Source of the DNA: an uncultured Pelagibacteraceae bacterium
GTDB lineage: Bacteria; Pseudomonadota; Alphaproteobacteria; Pelagibacterales; Pelagibacteraceae
Direction of reading: 5' to 3'
Length of the DNA stretch: 12,958 nt
Assembly: GCA_902578175.1 (NCBI GenBank)
Contig: CACHBY010000016.1
Location: forward strand, 1 to 12,958
Below the pieces are notes generated by a model, which saw nothing but the letters and a program-made list of their open reading frames with translations, had not been told where the DNA came from and did no database searches. Position numbers and translations under genes: made by a program. This document shows positions 6,125-12,958 of the stretch, piece after piece (position 1 is the stretch's first letter; the number at the start of each line of letters is the position of its first letter).

Positions 6125-7315
6125 ATGAGAAAACTATTTATCGCTGCATTTATGTTTGTATCAAGTTTTGGTTCAAACGTTATGGCAGACGGACATTCGA
6201 TCAAAATGGGAATCATTTTAGGATTTACAGGTCCTATTGAATCTCTTACTCCAGCTATGGCTGCATCTGCAGAGCTTGCATTCAAAGAAGCTTCAGATTC
6301 AGGTTCATTACTTGGTGGAAAAAAAATTGAAGCAATGAGAGCAGACTCAACTTGTGTTGACTCAGCAGCAGCAACAGCAGCAGCTGAAGGTTTAATATCA
6401 GGTGGTGTAGCTGCAATTATGGGAGCTGACTGTTCAGGTGTAACAGGTGCTATTGCAACAAATGTTGCTGTACCAAATGGTGTAGTAATGATTTCACCTT
6501 CAGCAACTTCTCCAGGATTAACAACTCTAGATGATAATGGATATTTCTTTAGAACTGCTCCATCAGATGCTAGAGGTGGTCAAATCTTAGCTGATATTAC
6601 TAAAGACAGAAAAGTAAAAAGTGTTGCAATCACCTATACTAACAATGACTATGGAAAAGGTTTAGCTGATGTTTACAAAGCAGCAGTTGAAGCTCATGGT
6701 ATTAAAGTTACAACTGTAACTGCCCACGAAGATGGAAAAGCAGATTACTCATCAGAGGTAGCAACTCTTGCTTCTGCTGGTGGTGATGCTGTTGCAGTTA
6801 TTGGTTATCTTGACCAAGGAGGAAAAGGAATTATTCAAGCTTCTTTAGACTCTGGTGCATTTGATACTTTCGTTTTATCAGATGGTATGATTGGTCAATC
6901 TTTGGTTGATGCATTTGGAAAAGATTTAAGTAAATCATTTGGATCATTGCCAGGTTCTACTGGTAAAGGTGCAGGTATATTTGCTGAAGTTGCAAAAGCT
7001 GGAGGTGTAGAAGCTTCTGGTCCTTATACAGGTGAATCTTACGATGCAGCTGCTTTAATCGTTCTTGCAATGCAAGCAGGTAACTCTGCTGACAGAGCGT
7101 CAATTGCAAAAAATGTAATGGATGTTGCTAACGCTCCTGGAACTAAAATTTATCCAGGTGAACTTAAGAAAGGTTTAGATTTATTAGCAAAAGGTAAAAA
7201 GATAAATTACGAAGGTGCTACTGGAGTAACTTTTACTAGTGTTGGTGAAGCTGAAGGTTCTTTCTTAGAACAAGAAGTTAAAGGCGGAAAATTTAAAACT
7301 AAAAAACAAAGATAA
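6125..7315 (+). CDS. Periplasmic substrate-binding protein of a LIV-type (branched-chain amino acid family) ABC importer
   Basis: A 396-residue secreted protein. Residues 1-21 are a signal peptide (Lys at 3, hydrophobic core, likely cleavage after VMA, before DGHS). The mature part is a Peripla_BP_6 domain: KMGIILGFTGP (28-37), a probable disulfide Cys77-Cys103 as in LivJ/LivK, and SPSATSP (124-130), the segment that usually holds the alpha-amino and carboxyl groups of amino acid ligands. NNDYGKG (173-179) is typical of the second lobe. Ligand specificity in this family ranges over amino acids, amides and aromatic acids, so the substrate is open. It has GAGGA (6115-6119), 5 bases before the ATG. 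It is transcribed apart from its likely partners LivFGHM, which lie on the opposite strand, perhaps so that the abundant binding protein can be made in excess. A strong terminator follows 14 bases after the stop. Confidence 0.93.
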   Translation: MRKLFIAAFMFVSSFGSNVMADGHSIKMGIILGFTGPIESLTPAMAASAELAFKEASDSGSLLGGKKIEAMRADSTCVDSAAATAAAEGLISGGVAAIMGADCSGVTGAIATNVAVPNGVVMISPSATSPGLTTLDDNGYFFRTAPSDARGGQILADITKDRKVKSVAITYTNNDYGKGLADVYKAAVEAHGIKVTTVTAHEDGKADYSSEVATLASAGGDAVAVIGYLDQGGKGIIQASLDSGAFDTFVLSDGMIGQSLVDAFGKDLSKSFGSLPGSTGKGAGIFAEVAKAGGVEASGPYTGESYDAAALIVLAMQAGNSADRASIAKNVMDVANAPGTKIYPGELKKGLDLLAKGKKINYEGATGVTFTSVGEAEGSFLEQEVKGGKFKTKKQR

Positions 7316-7329
7316 TTTTATCTTAATTC

Positions 7330-7364
7330 AAAAAACCCCAGTAATTTAATTACTGGGGTTTTTT
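7330..7364. terminator. Bidirectional intrinsic terminator shared by convergent genes
   Basis: The arms 7330-7345 and 7349-7364 pair perfectly over 16 bp around the 3-base loop TTA. The core is ACCCCAGTAAT-type with a GGGG-CCCC block. On the plus strand it is followed by a T run (7359-7366), and on the minus strand by a run of six T (complement of 7330-7335), so it can stop transcription from both sides. It lies between the binding-protein gene ending at 7315 and the MFS gene ending at 7346. The loop is the MFS stop codon, and the right arm encodes the last MFS residues. Confidence 0.93.
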
Positions 7365-8518
7365 TTATCTGCTCTAATAATTGAAAAAAGAATTAAAACT
7401 AGAAACGGAATACACATAAAGTTTATTATTTTCCAGCTAGTTATTGAAATTAGTATACCTGCTGAGAGACTTCCTATTGCTGTTGCCGAAAAAACTACTA
7501 GATCGTTAAATCCTTGTGCTTTAAATTTTTCATGCTGACTATAAGTTATCACAAGTAAACTTGTCCCTGAAATGTAGAGAAAATTCCAACCAATACCTAA
7601 GAAAATAAGTGAAATAAAATAGTTAAAAAATGTTGGTTCAAATAAACTCAGAATAATTGTTAATATATAGAAAAAAACTCCACCATACATAATTTTAGAA
7701 TATCCAAATTTATTAATTAGATTTCCTGTAATTAATGATGGCAAAAACATTCCCAACACATGAAACTGAATAACAATTCCAACTTTATCTACGCTTATGT
7801 TATGTATGAAGTGCATACTTATAGGTGTTGCAGTCATTAAGAATGCCATAACTACATACCCAAATGTTGCAGCAAACATTGCTTGAAGAAATCTTGGATC
7901 AGATAAAAATTCTTTATAGCTTCTTACCTTTAAATTTGTATCTAGCTCATTACTTTTTTCTTTTAAATTTTTATAAAAACTTAGAAAAATTGCTGGCATA
8001 ATAGTTAAACAAGCCAAAGCTAAGTATGATCCAACGTAAACATAACCGCTAATCAGATCTTTAGTATAGTTTGCCAAACTAATTCCAATAAATGCAGATA
8101 CAATTCCAGCTAATAACAACATAGAAACAGCTTTAGGTGCTTTTTCTTTTTCAACACTCTCAGCCGCAGCAAACCTATATTGATGAATAAAAGCCATACC
8201 TGTTCCTAGAAAAAAACAAGATAGAGAAAAAATTATAAAGTTATTATAATAAACTGCAAAAGCTGCCAACAAACAAGCTAAAGAACTTCCAATTGATGCA
8301 AAAATAAAACCGAGACGTCTTCCAATCACTGACATAATTCTGGCTGCAAAAATTGTAGAAAGAGCAATTCCAACTACATAAATTGAAGGTGGAAATGTTG
8401 ACAATGATTTTATTGGAGAAATTTGACTGCCAATAATACCACTTAAGAAAACAGTTACATTTGCTGCTGTAAAGCCAAAAACTTGACTTAAAATAAGTAA
8501 CGAAAGGTTTTTATTCAT
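7346..8518 (-). CDS. Major facilitator superfamily transporter
   Basis: A 390-residue integral membrane protein with about 12 hydrophobic segments in two halves joined by a charged loop near residues 183-208 (NLKEKSNELDTNLKVRSYKE). GRRLGF (66-71) follows the second helix like an MFS motif A, and LINKFGYSK repeats that pattern in the second half. It is a secondary transporter of the inner membrane; the substrate cannot be inferred. Its ATG overlaps the stop of a 23-residue ORF by one base (TAATG), and no ribosome site precedes it, so it is probably translated by coupling. It appears to be the last gene of the minus-strand transporter operon and might export or import a compound related to the ABC substrate. 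The stop codon lies in the loop of the terminator. Confidence 0.85.
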   Translation of the reverse strand: MNKNLSLLILSQVFGFTAANVTVFLSGIIGSQISPIKSLSTFPPSIYVVGIALSTIFAARIMSVIGRRLGFIFASIGSSLACLLAAFAVYYNNFIIFSLSCFFLGTGMAFIHQYRFAAAESVEKEKAPKAVSMLLLAGIVSAFIGISLANYTKDLISGYVYVGSYLALACLTIMPAIFLSFYKNLKEKSNELDTNLKVRSYKEFLSDPRFLQAMFAATFGYVVMAFLMTATPISMHFIHNISVDKVGIVIQFHVLGMFLPSLITGNLINKFGYSKIMYGGVFFYILTIILSLFEPTFFNYFISLIFLGIGWNFLYISGTSLLVITYSQHEKFKAQGFNDLVVFSATAIGSLSAGILISITSWKIINFMCIPFLVLILFSIIRADKKNPSN

Positions 8519-8589
8519 TAAAAGAATAAATACTTATCAGCCATATACAAAGCCCAAGCAGCGGCAGCACCCAATATAATATATTTCAT
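8518..8589 (-). CDS. 23-residue single-span membrane peptide, hypothetical
   Basis: A short ORF between livM and the MFS gene. It reads MKYIILGAAAAWALYMAD followed by a five-residue tail KYLFF. One Lys at the start, a hydrophobic and Ala-rich centre long enough to cross most of a membrane, and an Asp-Lys pair near the end suggest a tiny inner-membrane protein. The ATG lies 5 bases after the livM stop, and its TAA shares one base with the MFS ATG (TAATG). The GCT/GCC/TGG-rich middle is unusual for non-coding DNA in this AT-rich window, which favours real coding. No ribosome site is visible. I do not recognise a family. It could be a small subunit of the MFS or Liv permease, or simply a coupling peptide that brings ribosomes to the MFS start. 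Confidence 0.6.
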   Translation of the reverse strand: MKYIILGAAAAWALYMADKYLFF

Positions 8590-8594
8590 TATGT

Positions 8595-9965
8595 TTATTT
8601 TATTTCTATTTTTTCAGGAAGTATACCTTTAGGTCGGTACCTCATTATAAACAACAATCCTAATCCCATCAGTAAAAATCTGAAATAAGGGACACTTTCA
8701 ATTAAGTGAGCTTTAAGTGCATTTGTTTCAGGAATCCCCGCGGTAAAGAAATTAATTAAAAATAAAGATATTGGAGCCGCTTCAATCCATAAGAACCAAA
8801 CAACAAATCCTCCTAAAATTGCACCAAAGTTGTTTCCACTTCCTCCAACAATTACCATCACCCAGATCAAAAAAGTATATCTCATAGGTCTATAACTTCC
8901 TGGTGTAAATAATCCATCTTGAGTAACCAACATTGCTCCTGCAATACCAACAATTGCTGAACCTAAAATAAATATTAATAAATGTTGTTTAACAACATTT
9001 TTACCCATGGCATTTGCTGCCTCTTCATTATCTCTTATTGCTCTCATCATTCTTCCCCAAGGAGAATAAAGAGCTTTTTGAGTTAAAATTAAAAGAATAA
9101 TTACTACTACTAAAAATAATCCTGAATAACACAGTTTTACAAATACTGATGAACCTTCAATAACAAGTTGGTTTAAAGCAGCTTGACGATCAGCTAAATT
9201 CTCAATTACACTTAATTTTCCTGAATTAAACTTTTCAACTAATTTAATAAACCAATCAGTAGTTTGAAGATCTACTTCATAAGGTGCGGGTCTTTTTAGT
9301 CCAATAACGTTTTTGACCCCTCTTGTGAGCCAGTCTTCGTGTTTAATAATCGCAATAACAATTTCGGAGATAAGAAGAGTAGCAATAGCTAAATAGTCTG
9401 CTCTAAGACCGAGCGCAACTTTTCCAACTATAAAAGCTAAACCACCAGCAAAAAGAGCGCCTACTATCCAAGAAAATACAATTGGTAATCCAAATCCTCC
9501 TAGGAAACCAGTTTTAGCAGGATCAACTGCTTCAATAGCTTCTATACCTGGCTCTGCAGAAAATCTAATAAGTAAAATACCTGAAATTATTATTGCAGCT
9601 ATGCTGTATGTTCTGATTTTTGATTTTTCAAATCTTTTTAAAATAAATCTTATAACTAATACCATTACTACTATGAGCCATAAGGCCATTAAAATATCAA
9701 AACCTCCTGCCCTCCAGGCTTCTTGAACAGGATCGACAGATATCAGTACTGCAGCTAAACCACCTAAAGCTGTATAACCCATAATTCCAAAATTAATTAA
9801 ACCAGCATAACCCCATTGAATATTCGCACCCATAGTCATAACTGCTGAAATTAAGCAAAGATTAAATATTGATAATGCTATATTCCATGATTGAAAAATT
9901 CCAACTAATAGAATTAAAACCATCATGATGCTATATGCTGCAATTACATTTAAATTTTTTCTCAC
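8595..9965 (-). CDS. livM: LIV-type ABC transporter permease, LivM family
   Basis: A 456-residue inner-membrane permease with about ten hydrophobic segments. Family landmarks: GYAGLINFGIMGYTALGG (52-69), GLRADYLAIATLLISEI (186-202), RGVKNVIGL (215-223), the cytoplasmic coupling loop RAIRDNEEAANAMG (308-321) that contacts the ATPases, GGSGNNFGAILGG (374-386) and the C-terminal RPKGILPE (444-451). It is clearly longer than E. coli-type LivM; extra length lies in an N-terminal loop (about 105-160), a hydrophilic segment (about 225-270) and a C-terminal loop (about 400-425). Long forms are not rare in Alphaproteobacteria. The start is GTG at 9965, overlapping the livH stop by 4 bases (GTGA), with AAGGA 8 bases upstream. 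It should pair with LivH to form the channel for the substrate delivered by the binding protein. Confidence 0.92.
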   Translation of the reverse strand: MRKNLNVIAAYSIMMVLILLVGIFQSWNIALSIFNLCLISAVMTMGANIQWGYAGLINFGIMGYTALGGLAAVLISVDPVQEAWRAGGFDILMALWLIVVMVLVIRFILKRFEKSKIRTYSIAAIIISGILLIRFSAEPGIEAIEAVDPAKTGFLGGFGLPIVFSWIVGALFAGGLAFIVGKVALGLRADYLAIATLLISEIVIAIIKHEDWLTRGVKNVIGLKRPAPYEVDLQTTDWFIKLVEKFNSGKLSVIENLADRQAALNQLVIEGSSVFVKLCYSGLFLVVVIILLILTQKALYSPWGRMMRAIRDNEEAANAMGKNVVKQHLLIFILGSAIVGIAGAMLVTQDGLFTPGSYRPMRYTFLIWVMVIVGGSGNNFGAILGGFVVWFLWIEAAPISLFLINFFTAGIPETNALKAHLIESVPYFRFLLMGLGLLFIMRYRPKGILPEKIEIK

Positions 9966-10972
9966 AATACTTTTCCTTTAAATATTCCTGAAGGTCTATA
10001 AAGCAAAACAATTACCAAAATTGAAAATGAAACTGCAAATTTATAATCTGTCGAAAGTAATTGAACCAAACCTTCTGGCTCCATACTTTCTGGTAAAACA
10101 TATATAAAAAATTTCTTATACGCATATGTTAATAAAATTTCTGAAAAAGCGATGACATAACCACCTAAAAATGCACCAAATGGATTTCCAATTCCTCCAA
10201 CAATTGCAGCAGCAAAAATAGGAAGCATATTATTAAAATAAGTAAATGGTTTAAAACTTTTATCTAAACCATACAAAGCACCACCAATAGTTGCTAAAAT
10301 TCCAGCAATAACCCAAGTAACTAAAACTATTTTTTTTGGATCAATACCTGACAACAAAGCAAGATCTTCATTATCAGAATAAGCTTTCATACTTTTTCCG
10401 GTTTTTGTTCTATTTAAAAACCAAAACAATAAAGAAACTAAAACTATTGTCACAAAAATGGTTATTACTTGAGTTGATTTCAATGCAAGACCTTCATTTA
10501 AACCTGTCATCTCCTTAAATTCACGAGCTTTAATAATAAATTTTTCTCCATCAAAAAATCTTCTGTCACTAGGTCCAATTATTATTCTTACTACAGCTTG
10601 AGTTACAAACATTACACCTATACTTACCATTGCAAATTGAACTGGTGGGCTTTTCTGATGTCTATAATATTTAAAGACAAATTTATCTATTAGAAGCATG
10701 TAAAGAATCATAAAAATAATTCCAAATGGGATAGCTAATAAAGCAGTAGGCAAAACACCTAAAGAGACACCTAATGATTGAAAATACCATGTAAATAAAA
10801 TCGTTGCCATGGTTCCAAAAGACATCATGTCACCAGTTGCAAAGTTTGCAAATCGTAAAATTCCATAGATAAGTGTTACAAATATTGCACCCAGTGCTAA
10901 CTGAGAACCATAAGTTAATGCAGGAATGAAAATATAATTTAATAAAAGAATTATTGCATTTACAAAATCCAT
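9962..10972 (-). CDS. livH: LIV-type ABC transporter permease, LivH family
   Basis: A 336-residue inner-membrane permease with about eight to nine hydrophobic segments. RFANFATGDMMSFG (40-53) matches the LivH hallmark N-hAxGxhhhhG. AYSDNEDLALLSGID (197-211) is the cytoplasmic loop that docks on the ABC ATPases, GGIGNPFGAFLGG (259-271) is the conserved late loop, and RPSGIFKGK (326-334) closes the protein. It partners LivM. It begins one base after the livF stop (TAATATG), and its strong ribosome site AGGAGG (complement of 10978-10983) lies within the last codons of livF, so those codons serve both purposes. A loop of about 25 residues (135-160) is somewhat longer than in E. coli LivH. Confidence 0.93.
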   Translation of the reverse strand: MDFVNAIILLLNYIFIPALTYGSQLALGAIFVTLIYGILRFANFATGDMMSFGTMATILFTWYFQSLGVSLGVLPTALLAIPFGIIFMILYMLLIDKFVFKYYRHQKSPPVQFAMVSIGVMFVTQAVVRIIIGPSDRRFFDGEKFIIKAREFKEMTGLNEGLALKSTQVITIFVTIVLVSLLFWFLNRTKTGKSMKAYSDNEDLALLSGIDPKKIVLVTWVIAGILATIGGALYGLDKSFKPFTYFNNMLPIFAAAIVGGIGNPFGAFLGGYVIAFSEILLTYAYKKFFIYVLPESMEPEGLVQLLSTDYKFAVSFSILVIVLLYRPSGIFKGKVL

Positions 10973-10973
10973 A

Positions 10974-11681
10974 TTACCCTCCTAAAAAAGAGCTTCTTAC
11001 TCTTGGATCGTCTAATAATTCTTTTCCAGTTCCTGAATAACGATTTTCTCCAGTGACCAGAACGTAGCCTCTATCTGAAATACTTAATGCTTGTTTTGCA
11101 TTTTGCTCTACCATTAAAATTGCAACGTTTGTTCTTTTTACTTTTACAATGTGATCAAATAATTCGTCCATCACAATTGGTGATACGCCAGCAGTTGGCT
11201 CGTCTAACATTAAAACTGTAGGTTTAATCATTAAAGCTCGACCAAGAGCAACTTGTTGTCTTTGACCACCCGAAAGTTCACCAACCATTTGATTTCTTTT
11301 TTCCCTTAAAATTGGAAACAGTTCATAAATTTCCTCAATAATATTTTTAATTTCATCGTTAACTAGAAAAGCTCCCATTTCTAAATTTTCTTCAACAGTC
11401 ATCCCTGCAAAAACATTTTTAGTCTGTGGAACAAAAGATATACCTTGTTTAACTCTGTCTTGAGGAGATAATTTTGAAATATCCTTGCCATCAATTTTTA
11501 CTGATCCTGATTTTAAATTGAGCAAACCCAGCATTGCTTTCATAGCAGTTGATTTACCTGCACCATTGGGACCCAGAATAGAAACTATTTCACCCTTATT
11601 TACACTTACAGAACAAGAACTAATGATGTCAGGACCATTACCATAACCACCTGTCATTTCTAATCCTTCAAAATATGCCAT
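10974..11681 (-). CDS. livF: LIV-type ABC transporter ATP-binding protein, LivF family
   Basis: A 235-residue ABC ATPase on the cytoplasmic face. Walker A is GPNGAGKST (37-45), the Q-loop is VPQTKNVF (84-91), the signature is LSGGQ (136-140), and Walker B is VLMLDEP with catalytic Glu161. The switch position is Gln193 in VEQNA rather than His, which is normal for LivF. LFPILREKRNQ (121-131) is also a LivF mark. It should form a heterodimer with LivG to power LivHM. Its ATG shares one base with the livG stop (TAATG). AAGGA lies 9 bases upstream within the end of livG. Length is normal for the family. Confidence 0.95.
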   Translation of the reverse strand: MAYFEGLEMTGGYGNGPDIISSCSVSVNKGEIVSILGPNGAGKSTAMKAMLGLLNLKSGSVKIDGKDISKLSPQDRVKQGISFVPQTKNVFAGMTVEENLEMGAFLVNDEIKNIIEEIYELFPILREKRNQMVGELSGGQRQQVALGRALMIKPTVLMLDEPTAGVSPIVMDELFDHIVKVKRTNVAILMVEQNAKQALSISDRGYVLVTGENRYSGTGKELLDDPRVRSSFLGG

Positions 11682-12469
11682 TAATTTGTATCCTTTAATT
11701 TTGATCCTCTGCCAAGATAACTCTCGATAACCTTTTCATCTTTTTTAGCGTCTTCAACAGTTCCTTCAAATAATACTGATCCCTCAGCCATTACAATAAC
11801 TGGATCACATAATCTTCCAATAAACTCCATGTCATGTTCAATCATACAAAAAGTATAACCTTTTTCTTTATTTAACTTTTCTATCGCAGTTCCAAGATCT
11901 TTTAGCAAAGTTCTGTTAACACCAGCCCCTACTTCATCTAATAATACTAATTTTGCGTCAACCATCATGGTTCTTCCAAGTTCTAATAATTTCTTTTGTC
12001 CACCTGAAAGATTTCCAGCAAGTTCGTTCGATAAATGCCCTAGGTTTAAAAATTCAACTACTTCTTTTGCTTTTTCTTTAACGACAGCTTCTTCTTGCGC
12101 AACTAAACCTGGTTTAAATAATGCAGTCATTATTTTTTCGCCAGATTGATTTCCAGGAACCATCATTAAATTTTCTAAAACAGATAAATTTGAAAACTCG
12201 TGTGCAATTTGAAAGGTTCTTAACAACCCTTTAGAAAATAATTCATAAGATGGAACATCTGTAATATTTTCATCATCAAAAGTTACACTTCCACCTGATG
12301 ATTTTAAATTTCCAGCGATTAAATTAAATAAAGTTGTTTTACCAGATCCATTAGGTCCAATGATTCCTGTAATTGTTCCTCTTTTTACTTTAATTGAACA
12401 ATCTGAAACAGCGGCTAATCCACCAAAATATTTACTTAAATTATTTATCTCTAAAATATTTTCAGACAT
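11681..12469 (-). CDS. livG: LIV-type ABC transporter ATP-binding protein, LivG family
   Basis: A 262-residue ABC ATPase. SKYFGGLAAVSD (12-23) is the typical LivG opening; Walker A is GPNGSGKTT (38-46), RTFQIAHEFSNLSVLEN (84-100) holds the Q-loop with Gln87, the signature is LSGGQ (154-158), Walker B is LVLLDEV with catalytic Glu179, and the switch is His212 in EHDM. After Walker B it reads DEVGAGVN where most LivG proteins have DEPAAGLN, a mild departure in the D-loop approach that should not abolish ATP hydrolysis. It lies 5 bases downstream of the proC-like gene and has no clear ribosome site. It pairs with LivF. Length is typical. Confidence 0.94.
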   Translation of the reverse strand: MSENILEINNLSKYFGGLAAVSDCSIKVKRGTITGIIGPNGSGKTTLFNLIAGNLKSSGGSVTFDDENITDVPSYELFSKGLLRTFQIAHEFSNLSVLENLMMVPGNQSGEKIMTALFKPGLVAQEEAVVKEKAKEVVEFLNLGHLSNELAGNLSGGQKKLLELGRTMMVDAKLVLLDEVGAGVNRTLLKDLGTAIEKLNKEKGYTFCMIEHDMEFIGRLCDPVIVMAEGSVLFEGTVEDAKKDEKVIESYLGRGSKLKDTN

Positions 12470-12474
12470 TGGAT

Positions 12475-12958
12475 CTATTTATTTAATCTTCTATGAATAC
12501 TATTTAAAGTTTTTTCTAGAGATTTATAAAATCCAGCTTTGGTCAATTCTTTTACACCTTGTTCATTTAATCCTTTAGGTGTTTGAGATTCTTTAACTAA
12601 ATTTTTTAAATTTTCTTTTGAATTTTCTACAGCATCTTGAGACAAAGCCAAAAACAGAGATGATATATATTTTTGAGCATTATTTCTTTTAACTCCTCTT
12701 TTTACCAACCAATCAGTCATCACTCTCAATACTTCATAAAAAGGTGCCATCATTCCTGAAGTTGACCAAAAATTAATAGAAGATTTTTCATTTTTAATTT
12801 CTACTGTTGTTCCTAAATTATTGAAAAATGCTTTTACTTTAGGATTGGGAGGACAAATAGGTACAGGACCTTTCTTTAACGAAATAGGTGGTAAAGGTAT
12901 TGCTCTTATAATCTTTGCTTTTACTTTAATTGCTTTCTTTAATTGAGATAAAGTAATT
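12475..12958 (-). CDS. Pyrroline-5-carboxylate reductase-like protein, C-terminal part (5' end outside window)
   Basis: The frame stays open to the right edge, giving 160 residues plus a TAG at 12477-12475; the ATG at 12753 is internal. IRAIPLPP (17-24), GPVPICPPNPKV (30-41) and NNLGTTVEI (46-54) match the region joining the Rossmann domain to the helical dimerisation domain in ProC-type reductases, and SQTPKGLNEQ stands at the place of the ProC T-x-P-G-G-T motif. Canonical ProC has MPN in place of IPL and TSPGGTT in place of TPKGLNE, so this is a divergent ProC-like NAD(P)H imine reductase rather than clear housekeeping ProC. The NAD(P)-binding half is not seen. It lies 5 bases before livG, in the same operon, which suggests it acts on a cyclic imine or imino acid tied to the imported compound. 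That link is inference. Confidence 0.8.
   Translation of the reverse strand, partial: ITLSQLKKAIKVKAKIIRAIPLPPISLKKGPVPICPPNPKVKAFFNNLGTTVEIKNEKSSINFWSTSGMMAPFYEVLRVMTDWLVKRGVKRNNAQKYISSLFLALSQDAVENSKENLKNLVKESQTPKGLNEQGVKELTKAGFYKSLEKTLNSIHRRLNK

Noticed and set aside
6094..6285. 63-codon minus-strand ORF over the start of the binding-protein gene
   Set aside because: It is antisense to a signal peptide and conserved domain and has no family features; an alternate-frame shadow.
10336..10518. 60-codon plus-strand ORF inside livH
   Set aside because: It is opposite a well-supported permease gene with clear motifs; low-complexity product, no ribosome site.
11967..12149. 60-codon plus-strand ORF inside livG
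   Set aside because: It lies opposite the LivG signature and Walker B region; an antisense shadow.
12360..12578. 72-codon plus-strand ORF across the livG start and the proC-like end
   Set aside because: It is antisense to two genes with conserved motifs and shows no family resemblance.
12475..12753. A separate 92-residue gene starting at the ATG at 12753
   Set aside because: The same frame is open to the window edge and encodes conserved ProC-type sequence upstream of that Met.
1..12958. Horizontal transfer, phage or defence island
   Set aside because: No integrase, transposase, tRNA-linked boundary or repeats were seen, and base composition and gene packing look uniform across the window.

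Overview
The window is strongly AT-rich and very densely packed. Neighbouring genes overlap by 1, 4 or 8 bases, and the largest gap between genes is about 120 bases. This style, together with an aldehyde dehydrogenase of the type named DhaS in Candidatus Pelagibacter, points to a streamlined marine alphaproteobacterium, most likely SAR11 (Pelagibacterales). That assignment is inference; no rRNA or other phylogenetic marker is present. I see no mobile element, CRISPR array, tRNA or rRNA.

Layout. (1) Bases 1-174 are the 3' end of a glycerol-3-phosphate dehydrogenase gene. (2) After a 123-base leader comes a tight plus-strand operon (298-6014) of five enzymes: a LuxA-like flavin-dependent monooxygenase, a thiamine-diphosphate enzyme resembling sulfoacetaldehyde acetyltransferase (Xsc), a PF06684/DUF1185 'amino acid synthesis' protein, an alpha/beta hydrolase and an aldehyde dehydrogenase. 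(3) After a 110-base control region comes a single plus-strand gene for a periplasmic binding protein of the LIV (branched-chain amino acid) ABC type (6125-7315). It ends at a strong hairpin terminator. (4) From the right edge leftwards, a minus-strand operon runs proC-like, livG, livF, livH, livM, a 23-residue membrane peptide, and an MFS transporter (12958 to 7346). It converges on the binding-protein gene and shares its terminator.

How the parts may work together. The binding protein and the LivFGHM complex form one complete ABC importer split over two convergent transcription units. The five-enzyme operon looks catabolic. Its monooxygenase, alpha/beta hydrolase and aldehyde dehydrogenase match the enzyme classes of trigonelline degradation (TgnB, TgnD, TgnC). 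Its monooxygenase, PF06684 protein and hydrolase also parallel RutA, RutC and RutD of pyrimidine ring opening by protein class or fold. My working hypothesis is uptake and oxidative breakdown of a small N-containing compound, perhaps a pyridinium betaine such as trigonelline or homarine. The Xsc-like and PF06684 proteins are not explained by any pathway I know, so the substrate is unknown and the pathway may be undescribed.

The less expected items are the 23-residue peptide ORF joined to the MFS gene by a TAATG overlap, a bidirectional terminator whose loop holds the MFS stop codon, repeated TGTCA boxes and a 12-base palindrome before the binding-protein gene, and a hairpin touching the Shine-Dalgarno of the monooxygenase gene.
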